From contig NZ_CP113343.1 in NCBI RefSeq assembly GCF_026683955.1, forward strand, positions 1,674,001 through 1,738,000: a stretch of DNA of 64,000 bases. Direction: 5' to 3'. Shown here one piece after another: positions 63,283 to 64,000 of the stretch. The notes beneath the pieces are model-generated. The model searched no databases. It was given only the letters and a program-made list of their open reading frames with translations, and was not told the origin of the DNA. The translations under genes were made by a program, and so were the position numbers. Origin of the DNA: Arthrobacter sp. MMS18-M83. GTDB taxonomy: Bacteria; Actinomycetota; Actinomycetes; Actinomycetales; Micrococcaceae. Numbering within the stretch: position 1 is the stretch's first letter; every line of letters starts with the position of its first letter.

Positions 63283-63652
63283 GGTGTGCCTTTCATTGAG
63301 GACGAACGGGTGCTTCTCAGAGGGCAGGCGCCGGAGGTCCCCGGCTCAGGTGGCAGCGTTCCAGTGCTTGACCGAGGCGGGCGCACGCGCCGCCTCGGCG
63401 CCGCCACTTCGCAGGCCACAAGCCCTACTGGCTTGAGTGACCGCTTGAGCGTACAAGTTGAAAATGACGAAAATCCCGGAATTTACCGCGAATCGGTGAA
63501 CCTCAAATGAATCTTCTCGGCCAATAAAGACGGCAGTTGTTAACTTATGCAGACAAGTTGGCTTCGGGCGCGGGATGCTCCCGCGGAGGCTGCCTTTCAG
63601 GACTTTGAGCGCCGCTGTATTACGCGTGCGGCGGAATGAGAGGATAGGGCGC
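63283..63652. other. 370-base gap between phnD and the Gfo/Idh/MocA gene
   Basis: No coding sequence is evident. It contains a 9-bp hairpin (CCGAGGCGG/CCGCCTCGG near 63373-63400) close to phnD and an A/T-rich stretch (about 63460-63555, e.g. GTTGAAAATGACGAAAATC). The latter is the likely location of the divergent promoters, possibly including a phosphate-response site that I cannot recognise with confidence. Confidence 0.5.
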
Positions 63653-64000
63653 ATGAGTCCGCATATCGCCAAGCCGTGGCTGTTCAGCCAGCCGAACCAG
63701 GATCCTCGCGCAGCCACCGGCAAGGCTCTGAACTGGGGCATTGTCGCCACAGGAGGGATCGCCAAAACCGTGAGCGGCGACCTCGCCCAGCTTGAGGACG
63801 CAAACCTTTACGCCGTGAGTTCCCGGCGCCAGGAATCCGCGGATGCCTTTGCTGCCGCGCATGGGGTCACAAAGTCCTACGGGGACGACGGCGGCGTGCC
63901 CGGCTACCAGCGGCTACTCGCTGATGACTCTGTCGACGTGGTCTACGTGGCCACCCCGCACGCCCAACATTTCGAAATCGCAAGGGATGCCCTCAACGCG
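63653..64000 (+). CDS. Gfo/Idh/MocA-family oxidoreductase (5' part only)
   Basis: 116 codons from ATG 63653 to the window edge without a stop. The NAD(P)-binding Rossmann segment is WGIVATGGIAKTVSGDLAQLEDANLYAVSSR (near 27-57). It is followed by ADAFAAAHGVTKSYGD and VDVVYVATPHAQHFEIARDAL, the VYVATPHxxH pattern of the family. These enzymes oxidise or reduce sugars, inositols or related polyols with NAD(P). The rest of the protein and its substrate lie outside the window. Confidence 0.9.
   Translation, partial: MSPHIAKPWLFSQPNQDPRAATGKALNWGIVATGGIAKTVSGDLAQLEDANLYAVSSRRQESADAFAAAHGVTKSYGDDGGVPGYQRLLADDSVDVVYVATPHAQHFEIARDALNA

Overview
The window looks like a stretch of core chromosome from a high-G+C actinobacterium of the Arthrobacter/Paenarthrobacter group (Micrococcaceae). 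This is inferred from gene content and order (eno, a FtsB/DivIC-like protein, DUF501, Ppx/GppA, an S8 peptidase; sdhCDAB; glyA-folD facing purU), GTG/TTG starts, and many leaderless -10 boxes. No database search was possible.

Layout. 1-7.8 kb (minus strand): an ACT-GNAT protein cut by the window edge, type II NADH dehydrogenase, a frameshifted mycosin-like peptidase, Ppx/GppA, DUF501, FtsB-like, enolase. 7.9-18.9 kb (minus): MazG, adenosine deaminase, two DedA proteins, then a nucleoside uptake and salvage operon running bmpA, ATPase, two permeases, cdd, deoA. 19-23.5 kb (minus): ohrR-ohr-quinone/enone reductase operon, an intergenic palindromic element, an M20 amidohydrolase, a mannose-1-phosphate guanylyltransferase. 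23.7-28.2 kb (plus): sdhCDAB and an alpha/beta hydrolase. 28.2-35.7 kb (minus): YihY, 2H phosphoesterase, trpS, exonuclease III, an ABC-2 exporter and a SHOCT protein. 35.8-37.6 kb (minus): a NarL-type two-component system with a conspicuous palindromic operator candidate. 37.7-42.4 kb: folD, glyA, purU, a methyltransferase and a gamma-carbonic anhydrase, the last two each preceded by a related palindromic repeat. 42.4-48.6 kb: flavin amine oxidase and amino-acid permease, divergent from alanine racemase and a PucR regulator.

48.8-53.4 kb is the unusual part: a lower-G+C island with a 79-residue membrane peptide with a Trp-rich C-terminus between two cysteines, a hairpin, an ABC ATPase, a large ABC permease, a two-helix membrane protein and an intramembrane metalloprotease with HExxH and a second Asp motif. 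It reads as a peptide (bacteriocin or signal) maturation/export cassette. The permease is broken by an IS3-family element, and both ATPase and permease carry single-base frameshifts in G/C runs, so the copy is probably inactive unless the sequence is wrong at those runs.

53.4-64 kb: a nitrilase-family hydrolase, a ROK regulator with a monosaccharide ABC importer (ATPase, permease, binding lipoprotein), a phosphonate/phosphite-type importer (phnD, phnC and a natural fusion of two PhnE permeases), and the start of a Gfo/Idh/MocA oxidoreductase running off the end. I found no rRNA, tRNA or CRISPR array.
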